A model generated the notes under the pieces. The model worked only from the letters and a program-made list of their open reading frames with translations, did not search any database and was not told the DNA's origin. The translations under genes and the position numbers were made by a program. DNA of 64,000 nucleotides from Actinomyces sp. AC-20-1 (GTDB lineage: Bacteria > Actinomycetota > Actinomycetes > Actinomycetales > Actinomycetaceae): assembly GCF_023369555.1 (NCBI RefSeq), contig NZ_JACJVC010000001.1, positions 62,001-126,000 on the forward strand, in the 5' to 3' direction. Below are positions 63,179-64,000 of the stretch, piece after piece; the stretch's first letter is position 1, and each line of letters starts with the position of its first letter.

Positions 63179-64000
63179 ATGACGCTCTCCATCCTCTGGT
63201 TCGTCCTCATCGCGGTCCTCTGGGTCGGCTACCTCACCCTCGAGGGATTCGACTTCGGCGTCGGCATGCTGCTCAGGATCCTCGGCCGCGACGAGCGCGA
63301 GCGCCGCGCCATGCTCAAGACCATCGGCCCCCACTGGGACGGCAACGAGGTCTGGCTGCTGACCGCCGGCGGCGCCACCTTCGCCGCCTTCCCCGAGTGG
63401 TACGGCACCCTCTTCTCCGGCGCCTACCTCGTCCTCTTCCTCATCCTCCTGTGCCTCATCGTGCGCGTGTGCGCCCTCGAGTGGCGTCCCAAGATCAACT
63501 CCCAGCGCTGGCGCGACGGCTGGGACTGGGCCCACACCATCTCCGCCTGGCTACCCGCCATCCTGTGGGGCGCCGCCTTCACCAACATGGTCCAAGGCAT
63601 GCAGATCGAGGTCGTCGAGACCGCCACCGGCGCCGTCGTGCCCGCCTCCGAGGTCGGCGGCGACCTCATCCGCGGGGCCTCCCACCAGATCACCGGCGGC
63701 TTCCTCAGCCTGCTCACGCCCTTCACCCTCCTGGGCGGGGTCGTCACCTGCCTGCTGTTCCTCACCCACGGGGCCCTGTTCATCGCCCTCAAGACCGCCG
63801 GCGAGCTCTCCAGCCGCGCCGAGGCCCTCGCCCGCCGCTCCGGCATCGCCTCCACCGTCGTGTGCGCCGTGTGGGCCCTGTGGGCACAGCTCGTCTACTC
63901 CCTCAACGCTCTGGCCTGGCTGCCGCTCGTGCTCGCCGCCGCAGGCCTCGTCGCCTCGCTGTGGATGGGCTGGCAGGGCCGCCAGGGCTGGGCCTTCGCC
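63179..64000 (+). CDS. cydB: Cytochrome bd ubiquinol oxidase subunit II, 3' end outside window
   Basis: The first 274 residues of CydB are present: LWVGYLTLEGFDFGVGML is the conserved first helix, followed by GPHWDGNEVWLL and several further transmembrane segments. The frame is open to the last base of the window. It starts 24 bases after the cydA stop codon, with AGAGAAGAAAG in between. In actinobacteria cydDC often follow, beyond this window. Confidence 0.95.
   Translation, partial: MTLSILWFVLIAVLWVGYLTLEGFDFGVGMLLRILGRDERERRAMLKTIGPHWDGNEVWLLTAGGATFAAFPEWYGTLFSGAYLVLFLILLCLIVRVCALEWRPKINSQRWRDGWDWAHTISAWLPAILWGAAFTNMVQGMQIEVVETATGAVVPASEVGGDLIRGASHQITGGFLSLLTPFTLLGGVVTCLLFLTHGALFIALKTAGELSSRAEALARRSGIASTVVCAVWALWAQLVYSLNALAWLPLVLAAAGLVASLWMGWQGRQGWAFA

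Overview
The window is about 64 kb of very GC-rich DNA with strong G/C preference at third codon positions. Gene content points to an actinobacterium of the Actinomycetaceae, most like Actinomyces: polyphosphate glucokinase, a MetS/MetP importer, a VKOR thiol oxidase, the rne-rplU-rpmA-obg-proB-proA...nadD-rsfS block, an in-frame trpC-trpB fusion and a lacto-N-biose phosphorylase. The genus is an inference; no rRNA is present.

Layout. 1-4.7 kb: end of a trp operon (trpD, trpC-trpB, trpA) and a PemK/MazF-type protein. 5-7.3 kb: rpsT, an odd intergenic region with 30-bp and 19-bp periodic repeats, and a DUF1846 gene. 7.4-12.6 kb (minus): holA, comEC, comEA, degV and a frameshifted small gene. 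12.7-15.2 kb: a HerA-like ATPase and a DUF1648 membrane protein. 15.2-23 kb: a divergent glycan-use locus (GH20, CE7 esterase, two ABC permeases and a Tat-type lipoprotein binding protein facing a GntR regulator and a DUF4127 protein). 23-40 kb: mostly housekeeping genes (GNAT, leuS, nhaA, HIT, DtxR-type regulator, VKOR, phosphoesterase, HAD, metS/metP, deoD, ppgK), a frameshifted ABC exporter and a cytidine deaminase-ASCH fusion. 40-46.5 kb: an accessory stretch with less biased codon use, holding a ribbon-helix-helix protein, PIN-toxin and transposase remnants, two convergent genes I do not recognise, and a WYL regulator with a VOC gene. 46.8-61 kb (minus): two tRNA-Ala genes and the conserved block histidine phosphatase-rsfS-nadD-proA-proB-obg-rpmA-rplU-rne, interrupted by an oppositely oriented GH112 phosphorylase. 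61.6-64 kb: cydA and the start of cydB.

Themes. Host or microbial amino-sugar glycans are a recurring substrate: the 15-23 kb locus would import an oligosaccharide and trim it with an esterase and a hexosaminidase, and GH112 phosphorolyses galacto-N-biose/lacto-N-biose. Many genes have a TANNNT-like -10 element ending 6-7 bases before the start codon, which suggests widespread leaderless transcription. Two related ~100-113 bp inverted-repeat elements share arms that covary, and a separate 216-bp element has 18-bp perfect inverted ends. Three genes carry single-base frameshifts, two of them at G5 runs, so some may be sequence errors rather than decay; the transposase remnant is also frameshifted, at a G6 run.
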